Assembly (NCBI GenBank): GCA_021805305.1
Contig: JAJZFO010000041.1
Coordinates: 1-9,838, forward strand
Origin: Actinomycetes bacterium
GTDB taxonomy: Bacteria > Actinomycetota > Acidimicrobiia > Acidimicrobiales > RAAP-2
DNA: 9,838 bases
Direction: 5' to 3'
Made by a program: the position numbers and the translations under genes. Below are positions 1 through 7,056 of the stretch, piece by piece. Each line of letters opens with the position of its first letter. Position 1 is the stretch's first letter. The notes below the pieces were generated by a model that was not told the origin of the DNA, did no database searches, and saw nothing but the letters and a program-made list of their open reading frames with translations.

Positions 1-2
1 CC

Positions 3-140
3 GACGGCGTCCCCGACGACGTCCTCGTCGAAGAGTCACTCAATGAACACTTCGACGTCCGAGTGGAGATCCTACGAAGTGCCAACAGCGGCATCGTCGT
101 CGTACCGCGACGTTCCAGAAAGAAGACCCCCCATGACTGA
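3..140 (+). CDS. 3' end of an unidentified gene upstream of cobO (partial)
   Basis: An open frame enters from the window edge and ends at TGA 138-140, giving 45 residues with no start in view. The visible tail is acidic at first (DDVLVEES near residues 5-12), then looks like beta-strand (VRVEILRS, GIVVV) and ends in a basic stretch (PRRSRKK). The stop overlaps the cobO start by 8 nt, the same tight coupling seen along the operon, which supports it as a real gene in the same transcript. I do not recognise the family from this fragment. Actinobacterial cobO genes often follow a magnesium/cobalt chelatase subunit or other corrin-ring gene, but nothing in these residues confirms that. Confidence 0.5.
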   Translation, partial: DGVPDDVLVEESLNEHFDVRVEILRSANSGIVVVPRRSRKKTPHD

Positions 141-702
141 AGACGCGCCACGGCTCGCTCCGCACGAACCCACGGAACTGAGGAGGGCCGACTCGCTGGT
201 CCTCATAAATACCGGCGATGGTAAGGGCAAGTCGTCCGCCGCATTCGGGGTGATGGGCAGAGCGTGGGCGCGCGGTTGGCGGGTCTGCGTCGTCCAATTC
301 CTCAAGAGCGGCAAGTGGCGCTCCGGCGAGCACAAGCTCGCGTTGGAGCTCGGGATCGAATGGCAGTCACTGGGCGACGGTTTTACGTGGGAATCGACCG
401 ACATGGATGAGACCGCGGCGAAGGGTCGTCACGCCTGGGAGGTCGCACGCGCGCGCATCGAGAGCGGGACTTACGAACTGGTGATTCTCGACGAAATGAC
501 CTACGCCGTCAACTACGGCTGGATCGCCCTCGAGGACGTGATCCGAGTCATCCAGAATCGGCCGCGCACGACCAACGTCATCATCACCGGGCGAAACGCC
601 GCGCCCGAACTCATCGCGATTGCGGACACGGTCACCGAGATGCGTATGGTCAAACATGCCTACGATCAGAGAATCCGTGCGATGAAGGGAATCGAGTTCT
701 GA
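133..702 (+). CDS. cobO: Cob(I)yrinic acid a,c-diamide adenosyltransferase CobO
   Basis: Transfers the 5'-deoxyadenosyl group of ATP to the Co(I) corrinoid (cob(I)yrinic acid a,c-diamide; salvage substrates are also accepted in this family). It is a cytosolic CobA/CobO/BtuR-type P-loop enzyme. The 189-residue product has the unusual family P-loop GDGKGKSS at residues 28-35, the FTWES region, a Walker B VILDE at 117-121, the IITGR motif and the VKHAYD...GIEF ending, all typical of BtuR/CobO; length is close to the usual 190-205. The frame stays open to the window edge and an ATG lies at 43. ATG 133 is preferred because it gives the normal N terminus, overlaps the preceding stop, and follows a purine-rich stretch (AGAAAGAAGA, 117-126). 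The stop overlaps the cbiZ start by one base. Confidence 0.95.
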   Translation: MTEDAPRLAPHEPTELRRADSLVLINTGDGKGKSSAAFGVMGRAWARGWRVCVVQFLKSGKWRSGEHKLALELGIEWQSLGDGFTWESTDMDETAAKGRHAWEVARARIESGTYELVILDEMTYAVNYGWIALEDVIRVIQNRPRTTNVIITGRNAAPELIAIADTVTEMRMVKHAYDQRIRAMKGIEF

Positions 703-1337
703 TGCGGCCCGAGCTGAGTTCGCGCGCTGCGCACGGGGTCGACCTGGGTCTCCTCGCGTGGCGATTCGACCGGCCGATGATCGTGGCCTCGACCGCGGCG
801 ACGGGCGGGGGCTACGGGGAGCGACAGTGGGTCCTTAACCTGCAGGTCCCCCACGACTACCAACGCACCGACATTGAACGGCACGTCGCGGAGATGGCCG
901 GAGAACTCCAACTACGCGGCGAGGGTGTCGGCATGCTGACCGCGGCGTCGGTGAGGGACGTGGCGCACGCGCACGAGATGGGAGTCGATGTCTGGGCGAC
1001 GGTGGGAGTCAAGAAACCAATCTGGGCGGCGAGTGTCGAGCACGTCGACCAGGACCACGCCGCGCCGGGCACGATCAACATCGTCGCCGTCCTCCCGGCT
1101 CGCCTCTCCGGCGGCGGTCTCTTGAACGCTCTCACCACCGTGACCGAGGCCAAATCGCAAGCCCTGTGGGATGGCGGTATCGCCGCCACCGGCACGGCGT
1201 CGGACGCCGTCTGCGTGGTCTGTCCGGCGAGCGATACCTCGGATCCGTTCGGTGGGCCCCGTTCCGTCTGGGGATCGCGACTGGCGCGGGCGGTGCATCG
1301 CGCGATCCTCTCGGGGCTCGAGGGGGGTGATCGGTGA
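702..1337 (+). CDS. cbiZ: Adenosylcobinamide amidohydrolase CbiZ
   Basis: CbiZ hydrolyses the amide bond between the corrin ring f side chain and aminopropanol, turning adenosylcobinamide (or pseudo-B12-type corrinoids in some relatives) into adenosylcobyric acid so it can be rebuilt with the preferred lower ligand. The 211-residue product carries the family signature: GMLTAASV, ATVG...WAAS, PGTINIV, LLNALTTVTEAKSQAL followed by WDGGIAATGTASDAVCVVCP (residues 156-175), then FGGPRSVWGSRLARAVH. No signal peptide or membrane segment is visible, so it should be cytosolic. The start is ATG 702 in TGATG, sharing a base with the cobO stop, with GAAGGGA at 684-690 as a distant ribosome site. It feeds the product pool of CobQ, four genes downstream of cobU. 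Confidence 0.88.
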   Translation: MRPELSSRAAHGVDLGLLAWRFDRPMIVASTAATGGGYGERQWVLNLQVPHDYQRTDIERHVAEMAGELQLRGEGVGMLTAASVRDVAHAHEMGVDVWATVGVKKPIWAASVEHVDQDHAAPGTINIVAVLPARLSGGGLLNALTTVTEAKSQALWDGGIAATGTASDAVCVVCPASDTSDPFGGPRSVWGSRLARAVHRAILSGLEGGDR

Positions 1338-1834
1338 TCACCCTGGTACTCGGTGGGGCGCGCTCGGGTAAGTCCGCGGTCGCCGAGGCGTTAGTGGCCC
1401 GGAGCGGTCGGTCGGTCACCTACGTCGCCACCGCCGACCCGGACCACGACCCCGAGTTTCTCTCTCGCGTCGCGCAACACCGACAACGTCGGCCGAGTGA
1501 TTGGGTGACCGTCGAGTGCGGCGTTGAGTTGGCGGCCGTCGTGGCCGAACTGGGCGGGGTGGTATTGATTGACTCGTTGGGTGCGTGGCTCGCGCGATGG
1601 CCGGACTTCGCGGCGAACGTCGCGACCCTGCTCGAGGCGTTGGAGCGAGTGAGGGGCGACGTCGTCGTCGTGTCCGACGAAGTGGGTCTCGGGGTGCACC
1701 CCACGAGCGAGGTCGGTCGGGCGTATCGCGACGCGCTGGGCACCCTCAATCAGTCGGTGGGGGACCGCGCCGATACCGTGCTCCTCGTCGTCGCCGGTCA
1801 GGTACTGGCCCTCAAGGGCGGCCACCACTCGTGA
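1334..1834 (+). CDS. cobU: Adenosylcobinamide kinase / adenosylcobinamide-phosphate guanylyltransferase CobU
   Basis: Bifunctional nucleotide-loop assembly enzyme: phosphorylates adenosylcobinamide and transfers GMP from GTP to make adenosylcobinamide-GDP. The 166-residue product has the P-loop GGARSGKS at residues 7-14 and QHRQRRPSDW at 48-57, whose His49 corresponds to the guanylylated His46 of Salmonella CobU. It also has the actinobacterial-style VVSDEVGLGVHP (Asn of the usual NEVG is Asp here) and a C-terminal GTLNQSVGDRADTVLLVVAG. It is slightly shorter than the usual 170-190 residues, in the middle loop. The start is GTG 1334, overlapping the cbiZ stop by 4 nt (GTGA), with a good AGGGGGG at 1321-1327. 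The stop overlaps cobS in the same way. Because CbiZ makes adenosylcobyric acid, the kinase step is optional here and the guanylyltransferase is the essential one. Confidence 0.93.
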   Translation: MITLVLGGARSGKSAVAEALVARSGRSVTYVATADPDHDPEFLSRVAQHRQRRPSDWVTVECGVELAAVVAELGGVVLIDSLGAWLARWPDFAANVATLLEALERVRGDVVVVSDEVGLGVHPTSEVGRAYRDALGTLNQSVGDRADTVLLVVAGQVLALKGGHHS

Positions 1835-2556
1835 GGCGCGCGTTCGCGTTCCTGAGCGTGTTGGGCGGCGCCGCCACGCCCACGCCGATGACCTTCGCCT
1901 GGTTCCCCTTCGTCGGCGCGGTGCTCGGACTCGTCGTGGGCGGCGCCTGGTGGGCGAGCGATCGGCTCTGGCCCGCCGGCGTCGCCGCCGTGGTCGCCGT
2001 CATTGTCGACCTCGTGCTCACCGGACTCTTACACTTTGACGGACTCGCCGACGCGGGTGACGGTCTCCTGGCGCCGATGCCGCGCGAACGACGGCTCGCG
2101 GCGATGACCGACCCCGCGATCGGCGCCTTCGGTCTGGTGAGCGTGGCGGCGATCCTCCTCTTGAGGGTCAGCGCACTGGCCGCGACGCCTCCCTCGATCC
2201 TCGCCATTGCGGGTCTGTGGTGCGCGTCGCGAACGTCGATGCTGGCGATCTCGTTACTGCTGCCCTACGCCCGCGGCGACGGTATCGTGCGCTCCTTCTT
2301 GGGTGCGGCGCCGCGCTCGCGCGCGCACCGGCGACTGCTCGAGGCGACGGTGGGGATCGGCCTGCTCGCGGCGGCGGCGTTGCTCGCCGGCGCACGGTCG
2401 CGCCGCGGAATAGCGGCGTTGGGCGCCGAGCTCGCCGCCATCGCGGTCGTGGCCGTGTTGTCGTGGCGCAGGGTGGGCGGCTACACCGGCGACGTCCTGG
2501 GGGCCTCGGGCGTGGTGGGTGAGACGCTGGGCCTGCTCGTCCTGGCCCTACGATGA
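1831..2556 (+). CDS. cobS: Adenosylcobinamide-GDP ribazoletransferase CobS (cobalamin synthase)
   Basis: Polytopic membrane enzyme that joins adenosylcobinamide-GDP to alpha-ribazole (phosphate), the last assembly step. The 241-residue product opens with AFAFLSVLGGAATP and WFPFVGAVLGLVVGG. It has the metal-binding DGLADAGDG at residues 70-78 (family DGLADTADG) followed by RERRLAAMTDPAIGAFG, several Ala/Leu/Val-rich membrane helices, and the late GGYTGDVLGA motif near the C terminus. The frame is open back to ATG 1585, but that stretch is antisense-like Arg-rich sequence inside cobU. The GTG at 1831 overlaps the cobU stop (GTGA), follows AAGGGCGG at 1814-1821 and gives a normal CobS N terminus. 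The normal length of about 240-260 residues supports this start. Confidence 0.93.
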   Translation: MRRAFAFLSVLGGAATPTPMTFAWFPFVGAVLGLVVGGAWWASDRLWPAGVAAVVAVIVDLVLTGLLHFDGLADAGDGLLAPMPRERRLAAMTDPAIGAFGLVSVAAILLLRVSALAATPPSILAIAGLWCASRTSMLAISLLLPYARGDGIVRSFLGAAPRSRAHRRLLEATVGIGLLAAAALLAGARSRRGIAALGAELAAIAVVAVLSWRRVGGYTGDVLGASGVVGETLGLLVLALR

Positions 2557-3482
2557 CGCGACCGCTCCTTCGCCCTCGACCCCGGTGGTTAATCGGCGCG
2601 GCGTGTGGCGTCTTCATCGATCGCTTAGTGGGTGAACCACCGACGTCGGTGCACCCACTGGTCTACTTCGGACGAGCGATGGACACCGTCGAGCGCGTCC
2701 TCTATCGCGACAGTCGTCACCGAGGAGTAGTGCACGTCCTGACGGGTACGTGCCTGGGCGCCGTCGCCGGACTGGTCGTGCGATCGACCGCTCTGGCCAG
2801 CTACGTGGGCGTCGGGGGTCGCGCGCTCGGTGAGGCGGCCAACGCAGTGGGGGAGGCCCTGGCGCGGGGCGACCTCCAACGGGCGGGCGAACTCCTGCCC
2901 GCCCTCGTCGGGCGTGACGCCCGTACTCTCGACGAGGCGGAGATCGCTCGGGCCGTCGTCGAATCGGTCGCGGAGAACACCGTTGATGCGGTGGTGGCGC
3001 CGGTGATGTGGGGGGCGTTGTGCGGCCCCGCCGGGGTCCTCGCGTACCGGGCGATCAATACGCTCGACGCGATGGTGGGCCACCATGGCGCGCGCTTCGA
3101 GAGATACGGGTGGGCCAGTGCCCGACTCGACGACGTCGTGAACTTCGTGCCGGCGCGCGCCGCGGCCCTCCTGGTCGCCCTCGTGCGGCCCCTCGCCACC
3201 GCCGACGTCGTCCGCGGTGTCTTCGCGCAGGCGCCGGCGCATCCGTCGCCGAACTCCGGCGTGGGCGAAGTCGCCTTTGCGGCGGCGCTCGGCCTGCGCC
3301 TGGGTGGCCGCAACGAGTACGACGGACGCGCGGAAGTGCGACCCCCGCTCGGCTACGGTCGTGCGGCCCGGGGCGCCGACATCGCGAGGTCGACGAGATT
3401 GGCCCGCGACGTTGCGACGACGCTCGCCCTCGTCGTGATGGTGGCGGGTGTCGTGTTCCGCGAGCCGCGCAGAATATCGTGA
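2553..3482 (+). CDS. cbiB: Adenosylcobinamide-phosphate synthase CbiB (CobD in Pseudomonas nomenclature)
   Basis: Membrane enzyme that attaches (R)-1-aminopropan-2-ol phosphate to the f carboxyl of adenosylcobyric acid. The 309-residue product shows DRLVGEPPTSVHPLVYFG at residues 23-40, VGRDARTLDEAEIARAVVES, ENTVDAVVAPVMWGAL from residue 141, the YRAINTLDAMVGH loop, ARLDDVVNFVPAR around 190-202 and HPSPNSG, all in family order. Hydrophobic stretches near residues 65-90, 145-165, 200-215 and 285-300 fit a multipass membrane protein. The length is normal. ATG 2553 overlaps the cobS stop by 4 nt (ATGA), with no clear Shine-Dalgarno, so translation probably depends on coupling. The next gene supplies its aminopropanol-phosphate substrate. 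Confidence 0.93.
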   Translation: MTRPLLRPRPRWLIGAACGVFIDRLVGEPPTSVHPLVYFGRAMDTVERVLYRDSRHRGVVHVLTGTCLGAVAGLVVRSTALASYVGVGGRALGEAANAVGEALARGDLQRAGELLPALVGRDARTLDEAEIARAVVESVAENTVDAVVAPVMWGALCGPAGVLAYRAINTLDAMVGHHGARFERYGWASARLDDVVNFVPARAAALLVALVRPLATADVVRGVFAQAPAHPSPNSGVGEVAFAAALGLRLGGRNEYDGRAEVRPPLGYGRAARGADIARSTRLARDVATTLALVVMVAGVVFREPRRIS

Positions 3483-4411
3483 CGCTCGAGGCCGGTGCGC
3501 ACGGTGGCGACGGACCACGATGGGCGAGGTTGCTCGGCGTCCCGGTCGAGTCGGTGCTCGACCTCTCGCAGTCACTCAACCCTCTCGCCATCGATCCGCG
3601 ACCTATCCTGCGCAAGCACCTCGACGCCATCGGGCGCTACCCGGATCCCGCAATCGCGACGCGGGCTTTGGCGTCGTCCATGGGCGTCGACCCCGAGCGC
3701 CTCCTCCTGACCAACGGTGGTGCGGAGGCGATCAGTTTGGTCGCTTCGTTGATTGGCGGGACGGTCCGTGAACCAGAATTCTCTCTTCACCCTCGCGGGG
3801 GCGGCCCACTCTGGCGATCGAATCCGCATAATCCCCTCGGATCGCTCGCGCACGACGACGACGAAGCGGCGGTGTGGGACGAGGCGTTCTATCCTCTGGC
3901 GACCGGCCGCTGGACTCGCGGCGACGAGGGCAGCATCGTCGTGGGTTCGTTGACGAAACTCCTGGCGTGTCCGGGTCTTCGTATCGGCTACGTCCTCGCG
4001 GATCCCACGTTCATCGTCGCCTGTCGCACGCGTCAGCCCGCCTGGTCGTTGAACGGTCTGGCGTGCGAGGCGTTGACCGATCTCCTCGAACCGGTCGAAC
4101 TCGCGTCGATGAGTCGGGGCGTGGCGAAACTTCGAGAGGACCTCCGTGAGGTGCTCACCCGTCACGGACTCGACCCTCGACCGTCGTCGGCCAATTGGAT
4201 TCTGGTGGACCAACCCGCCCTGCGTGAGGTGTTGATGGAGCAGCTGATCGTGGTCCGCGATTGCACAAATTTCGGACTCACGGGGGTGGCGCGCATCGCG
4301 GTGCCCCGTAGTGACGGCATCGCCCGACTCGACCGAGCCCTCGCCGAGTCGCGTGAGCGCCTCGCACTGATTCGCGACGGGGCCCGTTCCGCGCAGTCGA
4401 CCGATGGATGA
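3479..4411 (+). CDS. cobC: Compact CobC/CobD-like PLP enzyme, probable L-threonine-O-3-phosphate decarboxylase
   Basis: A fold-type I PLP enzyme. CobC (CobD in Salmonella) decarboxylates threonine phosphate to the aminopropanol phosphate used by CbiB. The 310-residue product begins with HGG and DLSQSLNPLA, matching the family HGGN...FSxNxNPLG. It has TNGGAEAISLVAS, NPHNPLG with Asn118, DEAFY with the cofactor-contacting Asp134, SLTKLLACPGLRIGY with Schiff-base Lys160, and Arg272 in RIAVP as candidate carboxylate/phosphate contact. It is short: the lysine lies at 160 against 216 in Salmonella CobD, because the segment between TNGGAEAI and DEAF is condensed. The start is GTG 3479, overlapping the cbiB stop (GTGA); the longer open frame to 3008 is a shadow of cbiB. 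Decarboxylase rather than aminotransferase activity is inferred from position between cbiB and cobT. Confidence 0.82.
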   Translation: MTLEAGAHGGDGPRWARLLGVPVESVLDLSQSLNPLAIDPRPILRKHLDAIGRYPDPAIATRALASSMGVDPERLLLTNGGAEAISLVASLIGGTVREPEFSLHPRGGGPLWRSNPHNPLGSLAHDDDEAAVWDEAFYPLATGRWTRGDEGSIVVGSLTKLLACPGLRIGYVLADPTFIVACRTRQPAWSLNGLACEALTDLLEPVELASMSRGVAKLREDLREVLTRHGLDPRPSSANWILVDQPALREVLMEQLIVVRDCTNFGLTGVARIAVPRSDGIARLDRALAESRERLALIRDGARSAQSTDG

Positions 4412-4415
4412 AAAT

Positions 4416-4423
4416 GGAGAGAG
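4416..4423 (+). promoter_or_regulatory. Shine-Dalgarno deciding the cobT start
   Basis: GGAGAGAG lies just before ATG 4426 and is among the strongest ribosome sites in the operon. Two in-frame ATGs precede it: 4408, which overlaps the cobC-like stop as ATGA, and 4414, whose G is the first base of the site. The site favours initiation at 4426, though coupled initiation at 4408 would add only six residues (MKMERA). Local A/T richness (AAAATGG...ATGAATTATGAATC) contrasts with the surroundings and may keep the start unfolded. Confidence 0.6.
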
Positions 4424-4425
4424 CA

Positions 4426-5502
4426 ATGAATTATGAATCATTCGATGAACTGCGGTCGCGGATTCGACCGGTCGACCCCGTGGCGGCCGCGGCGGCCGTG
4501 TCGCGACACGCCCGCCTGACCAAGCCCGTGGGTTCCCTCGGTCGCCTCGAGGACCTCGGCGTTCAACTGAGCGCCATCGCTCGGGTCTGTCCGCCCCCGC
4601 TCCCCGAACCCGTCACCATCGGCGTCTTCGCCGGCGATCACGGCGTGGTGGCGTCGGGCGTCACGCCGTGGCCCTCCGAGGTGACCGCGCAGATGGTCGC
4701 CAATTTCTGCTCCGGCGGTGCCGCGATCAACGTGATAGCGCGCTTGGTGGGGGCCGAGGTGGTCGTCGTCGACGTGGGTGTCGCGACCCCCATCCCGGGT
4801 GAGGCGGCCGGTTTGCGGCACCGCAACGTGGCGAAGGGCACGGCGAACTTGGCGCGAGAGGCCGCCATGACGCGCGAACAGGCGACGGCCGCCCTCAACG
4901 TGGGCGCGCAGATGGGCGCTGAAGCGATAGCCCAGGGAGCTCGCATGCTCGTCACGGGGGACATGGGTATTGGTAATACCACGCCGTCGGCGGCCCTCGT
5001 CGCGGTGTTCACCGGCACCAGCCCCCACCTCGTGACGGGTCGCGGCACGGGAATCGACGACGCGACGTGGGACCTGAAGACGTCGGTGATTGAAGGAGCG
5101 CTCCGCCGAATCCTCCCGGGGGCGGCCCCCCTCGACATCGTGGCGGAACTCGGAGGCCTGGAAATTGCGGCGATGGCCGGTTTCATCGTCGCCGGCGCCG
5201 CCGCCGGCGTGCCCGTCGTCATCGACGGGGTCATTTCGGTGGCGGCGGCCCTGGTCGCGACCGCCTTCGCGCCCGACGTCACGGGCTACCTGGTGGCCGG
5301 TCACCGTTCGAGTGAGCCGGGCGCCACCGTGGGCATGGCCCACATGGGTCTGGAACCACTGCTCGATTTGGCGTTACGGCTCGGTGAGGGTACCGGGGCG
5401 GCCCTGGCCATCCCCCTCGTGCAGGCGGCGGCGCGCATCCTGGGTGAGATGGCCACGTTCGATTCCGCCGGCGTCACCGAACGCGGGGGCGGCGACCGGT
5501 AG
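4426..5502 (+). CDS. cobT: Nicotinate-nucleotide--dimethylbenzimidazole phosphoribosyltransferase CobT
   Basis: Transfers phosphoribosyl from nicotinate mononucleotide to the lower-ligand base, giving alpha-ribazole phosphate for CobS. The 358-residue product matches the family length and order: LTKPVGSLGRLEDLG near the N terminus, FAGDHGVVASGVTPWPSEVT, NFCSGGAAINV, VVDVGVATP, TGDMGIGNTTPSAAL, VTGRGTGIDD, ELGGLEIAAMAGF, GHRSSEPG, and RLGEGTGAALAIPL. In the last of these, Glu321 corresponds to the general base Glu317 of Salmonella CobT. Start choice is between ATG 4426 (Shine-Dalgarno GGAGAGAG) and ATG 4408 (4-nt overlap with the preceding stop); I chose 4426. The stop shares one base with the cobQ start. 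No bluB or other base-synthesis gene lies in the window, so the lower-ligand source is not visible here. Confidence 0.95.
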   Translation: MNYESFDELRSRIRPVDPVAAAAAVSRHARLTKPVGSLGRLEDLGVQLSAIARVCPPPLPEPVTIGVFAGDHGVVASGVTPWPSEVTAQMVANFCSGGAAINVIARLVGAEVVVVDVGVATPIPGEAAGLRHRNVAKGTANLAREAAMTREQATAALNVGAQMGAEAIAQGARMLVTGDMGIGNTTPSAALVAVFTGTSPHLVTGRGTGIDDATWDLKTSVIEGALRRILPGAAPLDIVAELGGLEIAAMAGFIVAGAAAGVPVVIDGVISVAAALVATAFAPDVTGYLVAGHRSSEPGATVGMAHMGLEPLLDLALRLGEGTGAALAIPLVQAAARILGEMATFDSAGVTERGGGDR

Positions 5503-6998
5503 TGGGTTCGTCACTCCTGATCCTGGGGACGACGTCGGGCGCGGGCAAGAGCACGGTGGTCACGGGGCTCTGTCGTTGGCTGCATCGCCAGGGGATAGCC
5601 GTCGCTCCCTTCAAGGCCCAGAACATGTCGCTGAACTCGTACGTCACCGTCGATCACGGTGAGATGGGTCGCGCCCAGGCGGTCCAAGCGCAGGCCTGTG
5701 GCGTCGTGCCCGACGTCGTCATGAACCCCGTACTCCTCAAGCCCGGGTCCGATACGACGAGCCAGCTCATCGTGTTGGGTCGTCCGGTCGGCGAACTCGA
5801 CGCGGCCCGAGGATGGCGTCGCAAGGAGGGGCTCCTCGACGTCGTGCTGGAGGCCTACCGCGACCTGCGACAGCGATTCGACGTAGTCGTCTGCGAGGGC
5901 GCGGGCAGTCCCGCCGAGATCAATCTGCGGTCGTCGGACATCGTTAATCTGGGCTTCGCGCGCGCCGCGGGCGTACCGGCCGTACTGGTGGGCGATATCG
6001 ACCGCGGGGGTGTCTTCGCTTCACTGGTGGGGACGATGGCGGTGTTGGACGCCGACGACCAGGACCTGGTCCGCGGGTTCATCATCAACAAGTTCCGCGG
6101 GTCGAAGGAACTCCTCGCCGACGGCGTCCGTGAGTTGGGGGCGCTGACGGGTCGAACGACCCTGGGGATCCTGCCCCTCCTGCGCGGCCTCGAGATCGAC
6201 GCGGAGGACGCCACTGACTTCACCAGCTGGACCGACGTGGGCCCCCCGGTGGGCGAGGACCTCCTGAGCGTGGGCGTGGTGGTGTTCCCGCGGGCGTCGA
6301 ACCTCACCGACGTCGACCCGTTAGTCGACGAACCGGGAGTGGCGTTAACGGCGATCTACCGTCCCGCACAGATGCACGGGTGCGATCTCGTGATCCTTCC
6401 CGGGACGCGCGCGACGGTCCACGACCTCGCCTGGCTGCGTGCTCGGGGATTCGAGGACGCCCTGCGCCGTCGGGCGGCCGAGGGGCGGCCGATCCTGGGG
6501 ATTTGCGGTGGCTATCAAATGTTGGGGACGACGATCGACGACGACGTGGAGAGCCGGGCCGGTCGAGTCGCCGGCCTCGCACTGCTGCCGGTACGGACCG
6601 TGTTTCAGTCCGAGAAGGTGGTCACGCAACAGCAACTGGCGATGCCCGACGCCACGACGATCAGGGGATACCAGATTCACCACGGCCGGGTCCTCGTCGA
6701 GGGCGGGAGCGATTTTCTTCCGGGCGAGGGCTGCGTGGAGGGAACCGTCGCGGGGAGTACCTGGCACGGTCTCTTCGAGAACGATCGGTGGCGCCGGCGA
6801 TTCTTGACCGAGGTCGCCGCGACCGCGGGCCGGCGTTTCGTCGCGGCGGACTCCCCGGATTTCGCCCAACGGCGCGAGGACCGCATCGACGCCCTGGCGG
6901 ACCTGATCGAAGAACATCTCGATACCGCGGCGGTGTGGTCGATTCTCGAGGACAGCGAGCGACGGGTCCTCCCGCACGTGACCCTCGACCTCGGGTGA
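5502..6998 (+). CDS. cobQ: Cobyric acid synthase CobQ (glutamine-hydrolysing)
   Basis: Amidates the b, d, e and g carboxylates of adenosylcobyrinic acid a,c-diamide using glutamine and ATP, giving adenosylcobyric acid. The 498-residue product has an N-terminal dethiobiotin-synthetase-like ATP domain with P-loop GTTSGAGKST at residues 9-18, FKAQNMSLNSYVT, VMNPVLLKPGSD, VVCEGAGSPAEINL and GDIDRGGVFASL. The C-terminal class I glutamine amidotransferase domain has catalytic Cys335 in GICGGYQMLG, GYQIHHGR with His393 as the likely partner, and WHGLFEND. The length is normal (480-510). GTG 5502 shares its first base with the cobT TAG; a G-rich stretch at 5483-5493 may serve as ribosome site. It is the last gene of the plus-strand operon and is followed by a candidate terminator. 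Confidence 0.95.
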   Translation: MGSSLLILGTTSGAGKSTVVTGLCRWLHRQGIAVAPFKAQNMSLNSYVTVDHGEMGRAQAVQAQACGVVPDVVMNPVLLKPGSDTTSQLIVLGRPVGELDAARGWRRKEGLLDVVLEAYRDLRQRFDVVVCEGAGSPAEINLRSSDIVNLGFARAAGVPAVLVGDIDRGGVFASLVGTMAVLDADDQDLVRGFIINKFRGSKELLADGVRELGALTGRTTLGILPLLRGLEIDAEDATDFTSWTDVGPPVGEDLLSVGVVVFPRASNLTDVDPLVDEPGVALTAIYRPAQMHGCDLVILPGTRATVHDLAWLRARGFEDALRRRAAEGRPILGICGGYQMLGTTIDDDVESRAGRVAGLALLPVRTVFQSEKVVTQQQLAMPDATTIRGYQIHHGRVLVEGGSDFLPGEGCVEGTVAGSTWHGLFENDRWRRRFLTEVAATAGRRFVAADSPDFAQRREDRIDALADLIEEHLDTAAVWSILEDSERRVLPHVTLDLG

Positions 6999-7020
6999 CA
7001 CCGATGAAGAATCGGTACCC
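6993..7020. terminator. Candidate bidirectional terminator between convergent operons
   Basis: ACCGAT (7000-7005) and ATCGGT (7011-7016) form a perfect 6-bp stem with a GAAGA loop. The flanking GGGT (6993-6996) and ACCC (7017-7020) add four pairs across a 3-nt left bulge. It starts in the last codons of cobQ and fills much of the 58-bp gap before the stop of the oppositely directed Fe-S gene. No T-run follows on either strand, so it is not a classical intrinsic terminator; that is common in GC-rich actinobacteria. Terminator function is inferred from position. Confidence 0.4.
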
Positions 7021-7056
7021 ACTGGATTGATGCTAAACCGCGGGCCGCCGGGGCCG

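Noticed and set aside
43..132. Longer cobO start at ATG 43
   Set aside because: The extra 30 residues are low-complexity Ser/Pro/Arg-type sequence overlapping the preceding gene; ATG 133 gives the family N terminus and the typical stop/start overlap.
1585..1830. N-terminal extension of CobS reaching back into cobU
   Set aside because: Translation is Arg/Gly-rich shadow of cobU; CobS family length and membrane topology begin at GTG 1831.
3008..3478. 467-residue frame as a longer form of the cobC-like gene
   Set aside because: The first 157 residues are an Arg/Pro-rich alternate frame of cbiB; GTG 3479 overlaps the cbiB stop.
2625..3575. Long minus-strand open frame (316 residues) opposite cbiB
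   Set aside because: Arg/His-rich composition and no recognisable motif; typical antisense shadow in GC-rich DNA opposite a clear CbiB gene.
3479..4411. Frameshifted or broken threonine-phosphate decarboxylase
   Set aside because: Despite the short length the frame is continuous and the Asn, Asp, Lys and Arg landmarks occur in the right order, so a compact intact enzyme is more likely.
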